From contig NZ_JAUSZJ010000002.1 in NCBI RefSeq assembly GCF_030817475.1, forward strand, positions 6,462,626-6,526,625: a stretch of DNA of 64,000 nt, read 5' to 3'. Within the stretch, counting starts at the first letter, position 1; each line of letters opens with the position of its first letter. The DNA is from Streptomyces sp. V2I9 (GTDB lineage: Bacteria; Actinomycetota; Actinomycetes; Streptomycetales; Streptomycetaceae). Under the pieces are notes generated by a model. That model was not told the DNA's origin. It worked only from the letters and a program-made list of their open reading frames with translations, and searched no databases. Made by a program: the position numbers and the translations under genes. Of the stretch, positions 53,297 to 62,619 are shown piece by piece.

Positions 53297-56200
53297 CAGG
53301 CCATATCTGCTTGCGCGGAGAGCACTCCGGCTCCTTCGCCTTCGCCGAGTCCTCCTCCGGCTCACCTCCGCTGGCGCGGAGAGCACCGCATGTCCGGAGT
53401 CGGGTGCTGGTACACGGCCGGCTCACCTCCGCTCGCGCGGAGAGCACGTCCCGGAAATCCCCGAGAACATCGGGGACTGCGGCTCACCTCCGCTCGCGCG
53501 GAGAGCACGCGCCCGCCGTGAGCATCCGTTCGAGGTTCGCCGGCTCACCTCCGCTCGCGCGGAGAGCACCGGGCGGGCAGGGCCGTGGTGTTGATGGGCA
53601 TCGGCTCACCTCCGCTCGCGCGGAGAGCACACACCCCAGGCCCCGCCCCTCACGGACGGGGCCGGCTCACCTCCGCTCGCGCGGAGAGCACGAAGCCCGC
53701 AAGGTTCAGGCCGGGCCCGAAGACGGCTCACCTCCGCTCGCGCGGAGAGCACCGACGGCCGGGCGCGCGTGCGCGCCCTACCAGCGGCTCACCTCCGCTC
53801 GCGCGGAGAGCACAACAACACCCACACGCAGCACGAGACGGTCGTCGGCTCACCTCCGCTCGCGCGGAGAGCACCCCGGTCCTGCGGTACGTGTACCGCT
53901 TCCACGCGGCTCACCTCCGCTCGCGCGGAGAGCACTGTGGTGGCGACGTTGCGCTGCGACTCGGCGACGGCTCACCTCCGCTCGCGCGGAGAGCACTCCG
54001 GCAGCACGAACCTGCCGTCCGGGCCGCGCGGCTCACCTCCGCTCGCGCGGAGAGCACATCCGGCCCAGTCCGGCGGCGGTGTGCCCGCGCGGCTCACCTC
54101 CGCTCGCGCGGAGAGCACGAGGCTCCTTCTCCGGTGCCGTGGGCGGGTGCCGGCTCACCTCCGCTCGCGCGGAGAGCACACCTGCCAGCCGTCGCCCTCG
54201 GGACCCTCGGGCGGCTCACCTCCGCTCGCGCGGAGAGCACATCACCGCCTCCGAACTCGGCGCCCTGGTCGGCGGCTCACCTCCGCTCGCGCGGAGAGCA
54301 CGGCATCCGCCAGTACGAACCCAGCGAGCCGGACGGCTCACCTCGGCTCGCGCGGAGAGCACGCCTGCTGGTGGTAGCCGTACTCGTGCACGGCCGGCTC
54401 ACCTCCGCTCGCGCGGAGAGCACCACCCGGGCATCGACGGTGTCCGCGTGCCGGATCGGCTCACCTCCGCTCGCGCGGAGAGCACCGCGTGCTTCTCGGC
54501 CCGGTCCAGGCGAGGGGCGGCTCACCTCCGCTCGCGCGGAGAGCACGCGGCGGTGGTCTGAGGCATGGTGACTTACTCCGGCTCACCTCCGCTCGCGCGG
54601 AGAGCACTGCCGGAGCCCCTTCATCGACCCGGACACCTTCGGCTCACCTCCGCTCGCGCGGAGAGCACGCGGCCTACCCCAAGTTCACCGAGGACCAGGT
54701 CGGCTCACCTCCGCTCGCGCGGAGAGCACGCCGGTCGGTGAAAGGTCAGTCATCGGTTGGTCGGCTCACCTCCGCTCGCGCGGAGAGCACTTCAGGGCGG
54801 CGTCGGCGTCCGCGGCCTCCTGCGGCTCACCTCCGCTCGCGCGGAGAGCACCGCAGCGTCTCGCCGCGGTGCCGGATCCGGTGCGGCTCACCTCCGCTCG
54901 CGCGGAGAGCACCTGGGCGGCGGCGCGGCGCTCGTCTGGACCGGCGGCTCACCTCCGCTCGCGCGGAGAGCACCTGGGCGGCGGCGCGGCGCTCGTCTGG
55001 ACCGGCGGCTCACCTCCGCTCGCGCGGAGAGCACTCACGGAGCCAGGCCGTGAGGTCGGGTGTGGCCGGCTCACCCCCGCTCGCGCGGAGAGCACGGAGT
55101 TGTCGGTGTCGCCCTGGCCATCCGCGACGGCTCACCTCCGCTCGCGCGGAGAGCACAGACACCGCGGCGACTAGCGCAGTCAGCGGAGCGGCTCACCTCC
55201 GCTCGCGCGGAGAGCACTCCGGCCTTTCTGGCTGGGTGCGACCGGCAGGTGGCTCACCTCCGCTCGCGCGGAGAGCACGGGGTCCACCGGTCCCAACGGC
55301 GCTGCCACAGCGGCTCACCTCCGCTCGCGCGGAGAGCACTGCCAGGGGGTGGTCCGGAAGTCGTCCCGCGGCGGCTCACCTCCGCTCGCGCGGAGAGCAC
55401 ACGGAGACCGTCGGCTTCCTCGGGGTCGACGGCGGCTCACCTCCGCTCGCGCGGAGAGCACATGGGCGACATGGACGACCAGCAGGGCACCCACGGCTCA
55501 CCTCCGCTCGCGCGGAGAGCACACGCCGATCTTGCCGTGGGTACGCTCCGCGTACGGCTCACCTCCGCTCGCGCGGAGAGCACCCGGCGCGACCGCGCTC
55601 GACTCCGGACAAAGCCGGCTCACCTCCGCTCGCGCGGAGAGCACTGGTACGACGAGGCCGTCCCGGAGTCGGCCAACGGCTCACGTCCGCTCGCGCGGAG
55701 AGCACACCTCATCCGCGAAGATGATCCGCCGACCCTTCGGCTCACCTCCGCTCGCGCGGAGAGCACGGCTCCCTGACTCTAGGCCCTGCCGATATCAACG
55801 GCTCACCTCCGCTCGCGCGGAGAGCACGACGGCCGGACGCGCGTGCGCGTCCATACCAGCGGCTCACCTCCGCTCGCGCGGAGAGCACCGTCGCCACCTG
55901 CGGTTTTGTGGCGGCGACACCGGCTCACCTCCGCTCGCGCGGAGAGCACAACCTCGCTACCCAGCTTTTGCCGATGCGGGACGGCTCACCTCCGCTCGCG
56001 CGGAGAGCACGATGTCGCAGAAGATCAAGGCGGCGAACGCGACGGCTCACCTCCGCTCGCGCGGAGAGCACGGGCTCGGAGACCCGACCGAAGCGCACAT
56101 CGTCGGCTCACCTCCGCTCGCGCGGAGAGCACTCCTGCGCGCCCAGCCGGACGGCGAGGGCCCGCGGCTCACCTCCGCTCGCGCGGAGAGCACCGGAGTG

Positions 56201-58511
56201 CGATCGACGGTGGGCCTACGACCGGCGGCTCACCTCCGCTCGCGCGGAGAGCACTCCGGGTCGTGCACCCGCGCGCCGGGGATGGCCGGCTCACCTCCGC
56301 TCGCGCGGAGAGCACACGGCGACCGCGCGAGACAGGCTGGTGCGGTCCGGCTCACCTCCGCTCGCGCGGAGAGCACAATGTCTCTGAAATTATTCCCAAG
56401 GATGGCTTCGGCTCACCTCCGCTCGCGCGGAGAGCACTCGTTGACCGCCCGCATGAAGGACAGCCCGTACGGCTCACCTCCGCTCGCGCGGAGAGCACAC
56501 CGGCGGTACCGGCGACGTCGTGGAGTGGGACGGCTCACCTCCGCTCGCGCGGAGAGCACCTGGGGACTGGCGCGGCAAGGCCCGCCAGGACCGGCTCACC
56601 TCCGCTCGCGCGGAGAGCACTTGCTGGTCGCCGTGTAGCTCTTGCCGACTTCCGGCTCACCTCCGCTCGCGCGGAGAGCACGGGATCGTCGGCCCGGACG
56701 ATCTGCGCGGTGGCGGCTCACCTCCGCTCGCGCGGAGAGCACTATGCCCTGGTCGGCGAAACGTCGCATGGCGTCGGCTCACCTCCGCTCGCGCGGAGAG
56801 CACGGAGCGCCACGCTTGATCTCGTCAAGGTCGAACGGCTCACCTCCGCTCGCGCGGAGAGCACGCGGCGGCGCGGGAGGCGAGGATGTCGCGGCCCGGC
56901 TCACCTCCGCTCGCGCGGAGAGCACCGCAGTCCTTGCACGCCTGCCACGCGGGGAGGCGGCTCACCTCCGCTCGCGCGGAGAGCACGCATCCCCGGTGTA
57001 GCTGCCGCCGGCCTTGGACGGCTCACCTCCGCTCGCGCGGAGAGCACTTGATGGACACCCAGCCGCCGGTCTCGGAGAACGGCTCACCTCCGCTCGCGCG
57101 GAGAGCACCGCGCGTCCAGTCGGGGCCGGCGGTCTGCGTGCGGCTCACCTCCGCTCGCGCGGAGAGCACGACGCGGACTTCAGCCGGGACTGCGCCTCAA
57201 CCGGCTCACCTCCGCTCGCGCGGAGAGCACCGGTCGAGCGGGTCGCGGTAGGAGGCCCCGGCCGGCTCACCTCCGCTCGCGCGGAGAGCACGGCTGCTAC
57301 ATCACCGGGCAGATGGTGACCGACGGCTCACCTCCGCTCGCGCGGAGAGCACATCAGCACCGCCAGACCCGCCAGGCCGAGAGCCGGCTCACCTCCGCTC
57401 GCGCGGAGAGCACCTCCACCTCCCCGTCCTCGTCGTAGGAGGTCACGGCTCACCTCCGCTCGCGCGGAGAGCACAAGACGAAGGAGGTCGGGGCGTCGCA
57501 GATCTCCGGCTCACCTCCGCTCGCGCGGAGAGCACCCCTTGTTCGCGCGGGCGAGGTCGGCGATGAACGGCTCACCTCCGCTCGCGCGGAGAGCACCAGT
57601 GGCGCGTCGAGCTGCGGGAGGGTTTCACCGGCTCACCTCCGCTCGCGCGGAGAGCACGACATGCAGAAGGCGTTCACCGCCGCGCGTGACGGCTCACCTC
57701 CGCTCGCGCGGAGAGCACATGCGGTCCAGGCCAGCAGCAGCAAGGTCCGCCGGCTCACCTCCGCTCGCGCGGAGAGCACCCCTGAAACCCGTCCTCGTCG
57801 GTGTCCGCCGGCGGCTCACCTCCGCTCGCGCGGAGAGCACAACTCGACGGTGCCGTCGAGGTAGGTGCGGGCCGGCTCACCTCCGCTCGCGCGGAGAGCA
57901 CTTGACGCGGCGCTTCGCGGACTCGGCCTTGAACGGCTCACCTCCGCTCGCGCGGAGAGCACTTCTGCCGGGGCGGTGTCTTCTTCGGTGTGGGCGGCTC
58001 ACCTCCGCTCGCGCGGAGAGCACGAGTTGGCGAGCTCATCGAACGCCTGCAGCGCCGGCTCACCTCCGCTCGCGCGGAGAGCACAGGTCCTGGAGGGCGG
58101 TTGCGGCGGCCTGGGCCGGCTCACCTCCGCTCGCGCGGAGAGCACCTGCGCGAGGGCGGCCACCGCCGCGGCCGCGTCGGCTCACCTCCGCTCGCGCGGA
58201 GAGCACAGTACCGGGTGGAGCTTGCGGTAGAGCGGCAGCGGCTCACCTCCGCTCGCGCGGAGAGCACTGGACGAGACGGATCTGTCCGGCCGTGAGCTGC
58301 GGCTCACCTCCGCTCGCGCGGAGAGCACGTGGTCGGGGGCCACAGCACCCACCCGCGCGTCGGCTCACCTCCGCTCGCGCGGAGAGCACTGCTCCTGGAC
58401 CGCCGCCGCGTACCGGGCCGACGGCTCACCTCCGCTCGCGCGGAGAGCACCGTGACAGACCTGGTTCCGGTCCCCGCTTGAATGGCTCACCTCCGCTCGC
58501 GCGGAGAGCAC
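53297..58511 (-). CRISPR. Type I-E CRISPR array, about 86 repeats
   Basis: The array holds 29-bp repeats with 32-bp spacers (61-bp period; one spacer of 33 bp at about 54424-54456), giving 86 repeats and 85 spacers counted from the phase. On the plus strand the repeat starts CGGCTCACCTCC and ends GCGGAGAGCAC; its complement, starting GTGCTCTCC and ending GTGAGCCG, is a typical actinomycete type I-E repeat with a GC stem. So transcription is on the minus strand, with the leader at the right end (58512 on) and the degenerate last repeat at 53297-53325. Single-base repeat variants occur at 53358, 54334, 55067, 55250, 55677 and 58483. Two spacers are duplicated. No complete cas gene is in the window. 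Confidence 0.98.
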
Positions 58512-58565
58512 CCTTCGTGACCTGGGCCGTTAGAGGGGGTTTGCCATTTCTTGACTTTCTCGGTG
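58512..58565 (-). promoter_or_regulatory. CRISPR leader
   Basis: On the minus strand this is the sequence immediately before the first repeat, AAAGTCAAGAAATGGCAAAC followed by a C-rich run and GTCACGAAG. It is less G+C-rich than the flanks, as expected of a type I-E leader. It overlaps the end of the Cas2e-like reading frame, because the fragment stops only 18 bp before the first repeat. Confidence 0.6.
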
Positions 58566-58904
58566 GAAGGCGATGGATGTGAGGCCGTCGAAGTCGATCG
58601 GTTCGCGGTGGCGGGTGCCTGCTGTGCGGAGTTGGAAGCCTTGTTCGTTGTCGGTGGGGTGGGTGAGGACTGCGAGGCCGTTCTGGGTGCAGGCGGTCAC
58701 CGCTGCCCAGAGTTCGTCGCGGACCTTGGCGGAGACGCCGCCGACGATTCTCCGGCGTGACTTGGACACGAACAGTGCCGCATCCGTTGTGCCGTCGCCT
58801 GTCGGGGCCGTCACCAGCATCAGCCCCGGACCGTGCTTCTCGACCACTGTTGGAAAGTGCTTCACGATGCCCCGTTGCCGACTGTTGGGAGGAAACCAGA
58901 ACAT
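58530..58904 (-). pseudogene. cas operon remnant: Cas3 ATPase fragment joined to Cas2e C-terminal fragment
   Basis: A 124-residue frame starts MFWFPPNSRQRG and runs HGPGLMLVTAPTGDGTTDAA, the Walker A region of type I-E Cas3, where the usual GKT is GTT (lysine lost). After about 58764 it changes to IVGGVSAKVRDELWAAV, NEQGFQLRTAG and EPIDFDGLTSIAF, which match the C-terminal half of Cas2e. Its direction and position, just before the leader and array, are those of cas2 in a type I-E locus. The simplest reading is one deletion that removed most of cas3, the Cascade genes, cas1 and the start of cas2. The frame is open to 59141 but the upstream part is not recognisable. Confidence 0.75.
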
Positions 58905-59241
58905 CGTACCGACGCCCTGGGCGGAGAAGCGGGCCTTGCTCAGACTCGTTCTCGGCCATCTCAGGTCAGGTCGGCGGCCCCAGGGGCCGTTCCGGCTCGT
59001 GATAGCCCTTCTCGATGTGTCGGCGGCTCTTCGCGGTGCGTACGAGAGTGGGTGCGGGGCGGTCTCGGGCGGGTAGGAAAGCCGGAGCTGCACAGGCTTG
59101 GCCTCATCGGCGCGCCGCACGGCCAGCAGCCGGAGTGCCACACGGCAGCCACACGGCAGGCACTCGGCGTGCCGGAAGCTTGGGGCCTGGCCGCGGCCTT
59201 CCGGGTCTCACATCCGGCGATCGTCCGATGGGCGCTGGTGG
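58905..59241. other. Flank of the cas remnant
   Basis: This stretch of about 340 bp lies between the cas remnant and the first SDR gene. One minus-strand frame extends from the remnant to 59141, but its translation (rich in Arg and Pro) has no family I recognise. It probably contains further decayed Cas3 sequence and the breakpoint of a rearrangement. Confidence 0.45.
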
Positions 59242-60009
59242 CTAGCGAGCGGTGTAGCCGCCGTCGACGGGCAGGGCGACGCCGGTGACGTAGCCGGCGC
59301 CGTCGCTGCACAGCCACAGGACGGCCTGCGCGATCTCGTCGGCGGTGCCCAGCCGGTCGATGGCCTGGCCCGCTTCGGCCCGGGAGCGGTCGAGTTCTCC
59401 GCCCTCGACCATGGCATCGACCATCGGGGTGCTGATCGTGCCGGGGCAGACGGCGTTGATGCGGACACCGCGCGAGCCGTATTCGAGGGCCGCGCTCTTC
59501 GTCAGGCCGATGACGCCGTGTTTGGTGGCGTGGTAGGCGGCGCGGCCGGGGTTGCCGACGAGGCCGCCGAGCGAGGAGCAGTTGACGATCGCGCCGCTGC
59601 CCTGCTCCCGCATGAGGCGCAGTTCGTGCTTCATGCTCGCCCAGACGCCCCGCAGGTTGATGCCCTGGACGCGGTCGAACTGGTCGGCGCTCTCGTCGGC
59701 CGCGTCGGTGGGCGGGGGCATGATTCCGGCGTTGTTGTAGGCCATGTCGAGTCGGCCGAACGCCTCGACCGTGCGGTCGACGGCGGCGGCGACCTGGTCC
59801 TCGTCCGCGACGTCGCAGACCAGCGCGAGGACGTGACGGCCTTCGGCGGCGAGCTGTTCGGCAGCCGTGTTGACGGCGTCCTCGTTGATGTCGGCGAGAG
59901 CGACAGCGGCCCCCGAGGCGGCGAAGGCGCGGGCGGTGGCCAGACCCATGCCGGAGGACGCGCCGGTGACGAAGGCGACCTGGCCGGTGAAGTCGTAGGC
60001 GGGGTTCAT
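59242..60009 (-). CDS. SDR family oxidoreductase (glucose 1-dehydrogenase-like)
   Basis: This 255-residue classical short-chain dehydrogenase has TGASSGMG as the cofactor loop, ALADINEDA after beta-2 with an Asp that suggests NAD preference, NNAG and the active-site SS plus YHATK (Tyr and Lys). The C-terminal PVDGGYTAR end is also typical. It lies 58 bp downstream of a second SDR gene on the same strand; the two are probably paralogues in one operon. Substrates (alcohols, sugars or steroids) are unknown. Confidence 0.9.
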   Translation of the reverse strand: MNPAYDFTGQVAFVTGASSGMGLATARAFAASGAAVALADINEDAVNTAAEQLAAEGRHVLALVCDVADEDQVAAAVDRTVEAFGRLDMAYNNAGIMPPPTDAADESADQFDRVQGINLRGVWASMKHELRLMREQGSGAIVNCSSLGGLVGNPGRAAYHATKHGVIGLTKSAALEYGSRGVRINAVCPGTISTPMVDAMVEGGELDRSRAEAGQAIDRLGTADEIAQAVLWLCSDGAGYVTGVALPVDGGYTAR

Positions 60010-60067
60010 GGTGATGACTCCTCACATGGAGTGTCGGTGGGCGGCTTCCGTACGGGCTTCCCGGAGG

Positions 60068-60835
60068 TCAGACTGTCTGGCCGCCGTCGACCACGAGGGC
60101 GGTGCCGGTGGTGAAGGCCGCGTCGTCGGAGCACAGCCACAGCACGGCGGAGGCAATCTCCTCGGGCTTGCCGAGGCGGCCGACGGGTTCGTCGGCGATG
60201 AGCCCTTCGCGCCCGCCGGGCCGGGTGTCGCCGAAGCGGCGGATCATCTCGGTGTCGATGATGCCGGGGCACAGGGCGTTGATCCGGATGCCCGCGGCGG
60301 CGTGGTCGAGGGCCGCGGAGCGGGTGAAACCGATGACGCCGTGTTTGGCCGCGGCGTAGGCGGCCTGGCCCTTGAACCCCTTGACCCCGGCGCCGGAGGA
60401 GACGTTGACGATCGCCCCGCCGCCGTCCTGCCGGAGCATCTGGCGGATCTGCGCCCTGGTGCACAGGAACGCACCGGTGAGGCTGACGCCGAGGATGCGG
60501 TCCCAGTCGTCCTTGGCCGTGTCGGCCGCGGACTGGACGGGCTGCTCGATGCCGGCGTTGTTGAACGCGGCGTCCAGGCCCCCGAAACGCTCGACCGTCC
60601 GCTCGACAGCGGTCCGGACGTCGTCCTCGCTGGTGACGTCACAGGTCAGGGTGAGGGCCTTGCCTCCGGCAGCCTCGATGAGGCGGGCGGTCTCCCGCAG
60701 GCCATCGGCGGACCGGTCGGCGAGGGCTACCTGCGCGCCCGCGCGGGCGAAGGCCAGGGCGGTGGCGCGGCCGATGCCGGAGGCCGCGCCGGTCACGAAC
60801 GCGCTCTTGCCGTGGAAGTCGTAGGTGACGGTCAT
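60068..60835 (-). CDS. SDR family oxidoreductase
   Basis: This 255-residue classical SDR has TGAASGIG, ALADRSADG, NNAG, the SS dyad in NVSSGAGVKGFKGQ and YAAAK as the catalytic Tyr/Lys pair. It is about the same length as its downstream neighbour and shares most motifs with it, indicating duplication. GAGAGACTCG precedes ATG. Probable NAD-dependent alcohol or sugar dehydrogenase. Confidence 0.9.
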   Translation of the reverse strand: MTVTYDFHGKSAFVTGAASGIGRATALAFARAGAQVALADRSADGLRETARLIEAAGGKALTLTCDVTSEDDVRTAVERTVERFGGLDAAFNNAGIEQPVQSAADTAKDDWDRILGVSLTGAFLCTRAQIRQMLRQDGGGAIVNVSSGAGVKGFKGQAAYAAAKHGVIGFTRSAALDHAAAGIRINALCPGIIDTEMIRRFGDTRPGGREGLIADEPVGRLGKPEEIASAVLWLCSDDAAFTTGTALVVDGGQTV

Positions 60836-61152
60836 GCGAGTCTCTCCTTCGTCGGCCGAGCCGTGGCTCGTCCGGGCGGATGTGAGCGGAGGTCAGTGGA
60901 TCTCAGCCGATCACAGCGGACCTCAGGGGTGTGCCGGTATGAAGGCGTCCTCCCGTACGGGTCGCCATAGCGCGCTGGGCGACGATCCGCGAGGGATCGG
61001 CGGTGCCGCAGGGGGACGAGCGCGCTCAGCGGCAGCGGGACGACCGCGGCGCAGACCGCGCCGGTCCTCCCGTACGAGGGGCCGCCCCTCCCGTACGAGG
61101 AGGCCCGGACGACGAGCCGACCTTTCCGTACGAGGAGGGGTGGTGGACGAGG
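60836..61152. repeat. Intergenic stretch with CGTACGAGG repeats
   Basis: This stretch of 317 bp has no convincing gene. It has near-identical copies of TCCCGTACGAGG at about 61068, 61088 and 61124 and a related CTCCCGTACGGG near 60950. In one frame they encode PYE-type repeats, as found in C-terminal tails of some actinomycete proteins, so this may be a decayed gene tail; it could also be a repeated regulatory element with the palindromic core CGTACG. Confidence 0.45.
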
Positions 61153-61743
61153 TCAGGGGGCGGCCTCGATGGTGATCCGGTCGGCCTCGGCCAGCCGGCC
61201 GGCGTCGGCGTCGATGTGGCCGAGTATCAGCAGATCTTCGGAGGCGGCTGGACCGTCCTCGTAGAAGACGGCGAGGTTGCCCCACGGAGCGAAGTAGGCG
61301 ATGTCCCCGGCCTTCGCCGCCTGCGGTTCGGGGGCGTTCTCGGTGGTCAGCCTCCTTGGCGGGTCGGCTGTCCGCTCGGTGCCGTGGAAGTCCTCCAGAT
61401 CCAGAGTGAGCGGCAGCAGGGAGGCGAGGTCACGGGCGGCGGGGCTGTCGTTCAGAGCCGCGTCGACGGGTTGCCCATCGACGGTGACGCGGATGTCCAT
61501 CGGAGTGCTCCTCTCCGAGTCGGACGGGTTCACCGACGCCGAAGTCCGGGGTTGCCAAGTCCGGGGCTGCGAAGTCCGGGGCTGCCCGGACGCCGGAGCG
61601 GACGACGAGATGGAGCCGGACGAGACGAAGGCGGCGGACGGGGACTGCCCGGCGGATGAATCGGCGGAGCAGGCGGTCGCGGCCGGCAGCAGTACTCCGA
61701 CGGTGGCAGCGGCGGTCAGAGCCCGGGACAAGGTGAAGATCAT
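61153..61743 (-). CDS. Cyclophilin-like fold lipoprotein
   Basis: This 196-residue protein has a lipoprotein signal: MIFTLSRALTAAATVGVLLP then AATACSAD, where the Cys is the lipidation site. A Ser/Pro/Thr-rich stretch follows, then a cyclophilin-like domain: IRVTVDGQPVDAALNDS, LASLLPLTLDLEDFHG, KAGDIAYFAPWGNLAVFYED and LLILGHIDADAGRL. This is the pattern of the cyclophilin-like family of unknown function (formerly DUF4432/5-like, now Cyclophil_like). The start overlaps the stop of the upstream SDR by 4 nt, so the two are coupled. Confidence 0.78.
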   Translation of the reverse strand: MIFTLSRALTAAATVGVLLPAATACSADSSAGQSPSAAFVSSGSISSSAPASGQPRTSQPRTWQPRTSASVNPSDSERSTPMDIRVTVDGQPVDAALNDSPAARDLASLLPLTLDLEDFHGTERTADPPRRLTTENAPEPQAAKAGDIAYFAPWGNLAVFYEDGPAASEDLLILGHIDADAGRLAEADRITIEAAP

Positions 61744-62423
61744 GAGGTGCCGTCCTGCGGATCGGGCATGGGCTCGGCGTAGTGCCGGAAGCCCTCCCGG
61801 TCGGTGTGCAGTCCGAACAACAGCTCGGCGAGCGCACCGGGTGTGGAGTGCTCGGCGTCGGCACTGATCGCCCCGGGCACGATCAGTTGCGCGACGTGGA
61901 TGCTCTCCGGCGCGAGCGCGGTGTGGAGCATCCGGGCGTACGCGCTCTCCCCGGCGAACGCGATCGAGGTGCCGGCCACGCTGTCCTTCGGGCGTACCGC
62001 GCTGCCGCCGTTGACGAACAGCAGCGTGCCCCGGCCCAACGTGCGCATGCCGGGCAGGACCGCGTTCACACAGGCGACCGGGGCCTTAACGGAGAACGCC
62101 AGCGGGTCGTCCAGGTCGGCTGCGGTGGTCTCCAGGACCGGTTTCATGAAGTCGGCCCGCGGTACGGGGCTGTACTGCAGGACCTCGACGGGCCCCAGGT
62201 CCTCTGCCGCCGCGCGCAGGGCGCCGGTCAGCGCTCCGAGGTCGAGAACGTCGGCGGGGTAGCCGCGGGCCGTGACTCCGTCGCCGTCCAGCGCGGCCAC
62301 CAGATCATCGAGGTGCCCCCGGTCGCGGGACAGGAGCGCGACGGTGTGGCCCGCCGCGCCGAAGCGGCGGGCAGTGGCCAGACCGAGACCGGGGCCTGCG
62401 CCGACCAGTGCGAACGTAGTCAT
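61740..62423 (-). CDS. Atypical SDR family NAD(P)-binding protein
   Basis: This 227-residue protein has a Rossmann loop GAGPGLGLATARRFG and the strand pattern of an SDR, with VNGGSAVRP in place of the catalytic Ser strand. The expected YxxxK is SAYARML, so the lysine is missing. AAGGACTC precedes the ATG. It is divergent from the XRE gene across about 200 bp containing a perfect 11-bp inverted repeat, and is coupled to the cyclophilin-like lipoprotein downstream. Confidence 0.82.
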   Translation of the reverse strand: MTTFALVGAGPGLGLATARRFGAAGHTVALLSRDRGHLDDLVAALDGDGVTARGYPADVLDLGALTGALRAAAEDLGPVEVLQYSPVPRADFMKPVLETTAADLDDPLAFSVKAPVACVNAVLPGMRTLGRGTLLFVNGGSAVRPKDSVAGTSIAFAGESAYARMLHTALAPESIHVAQLIVPGAISADAEHSTPGALAELLFGLHTDREGFRHYAEPMPDPQDGTS

Positions 62424-62562
62424 CGTGAGTCCTTGGACGAGGGGAGGAGCGGGTGCCGCCGGGAGCGTGGACCATTCCGCCTTGGCCGCCGACGGGGGCC
62501 GGAAGGAGAAGTACCACGCCGTCCAGGTAACCCCCTGTTCAGGCCCGCGGCGAGTCACTGGC

Positions 62563-62589
62563 GAGGGGTGTACCGGCAGTACACCCCTC
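62563..62589. promoter_or_regulatory. Perfect inverted repeat between the SDR and XRE genes
   Basis: GAGGGGTGTAC and GTACACCCCTC form a perfect 11-bp inverted repeat around CGGCA. It lies 30 bp upstream of the XRE start and 140 bp upstream of the divergent SDR start. It is the probable operator for the XRE regulator. Confidence 0.75.
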
Positions 62590-62619
62590 GGGCCGCCCGC
62601 GGCACGTACCGTCGAGGGC

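Noticed and set aside
53228..58582. Many overlapping plus-strand open frames with repeated LTSARAEST and AHLRSRGEH
   Set aside because: They are translations of the CRISPR repeat, which has no stop in the three frames on that strand; the 61-bp period makes the frames rotate.
58426..58959. Second minus-strand frame over the cas remnant
   Set aside because: Its translation runs into a CRISPR repeat and has no Cas motif; the other frame matches Cas3/Cas2e.
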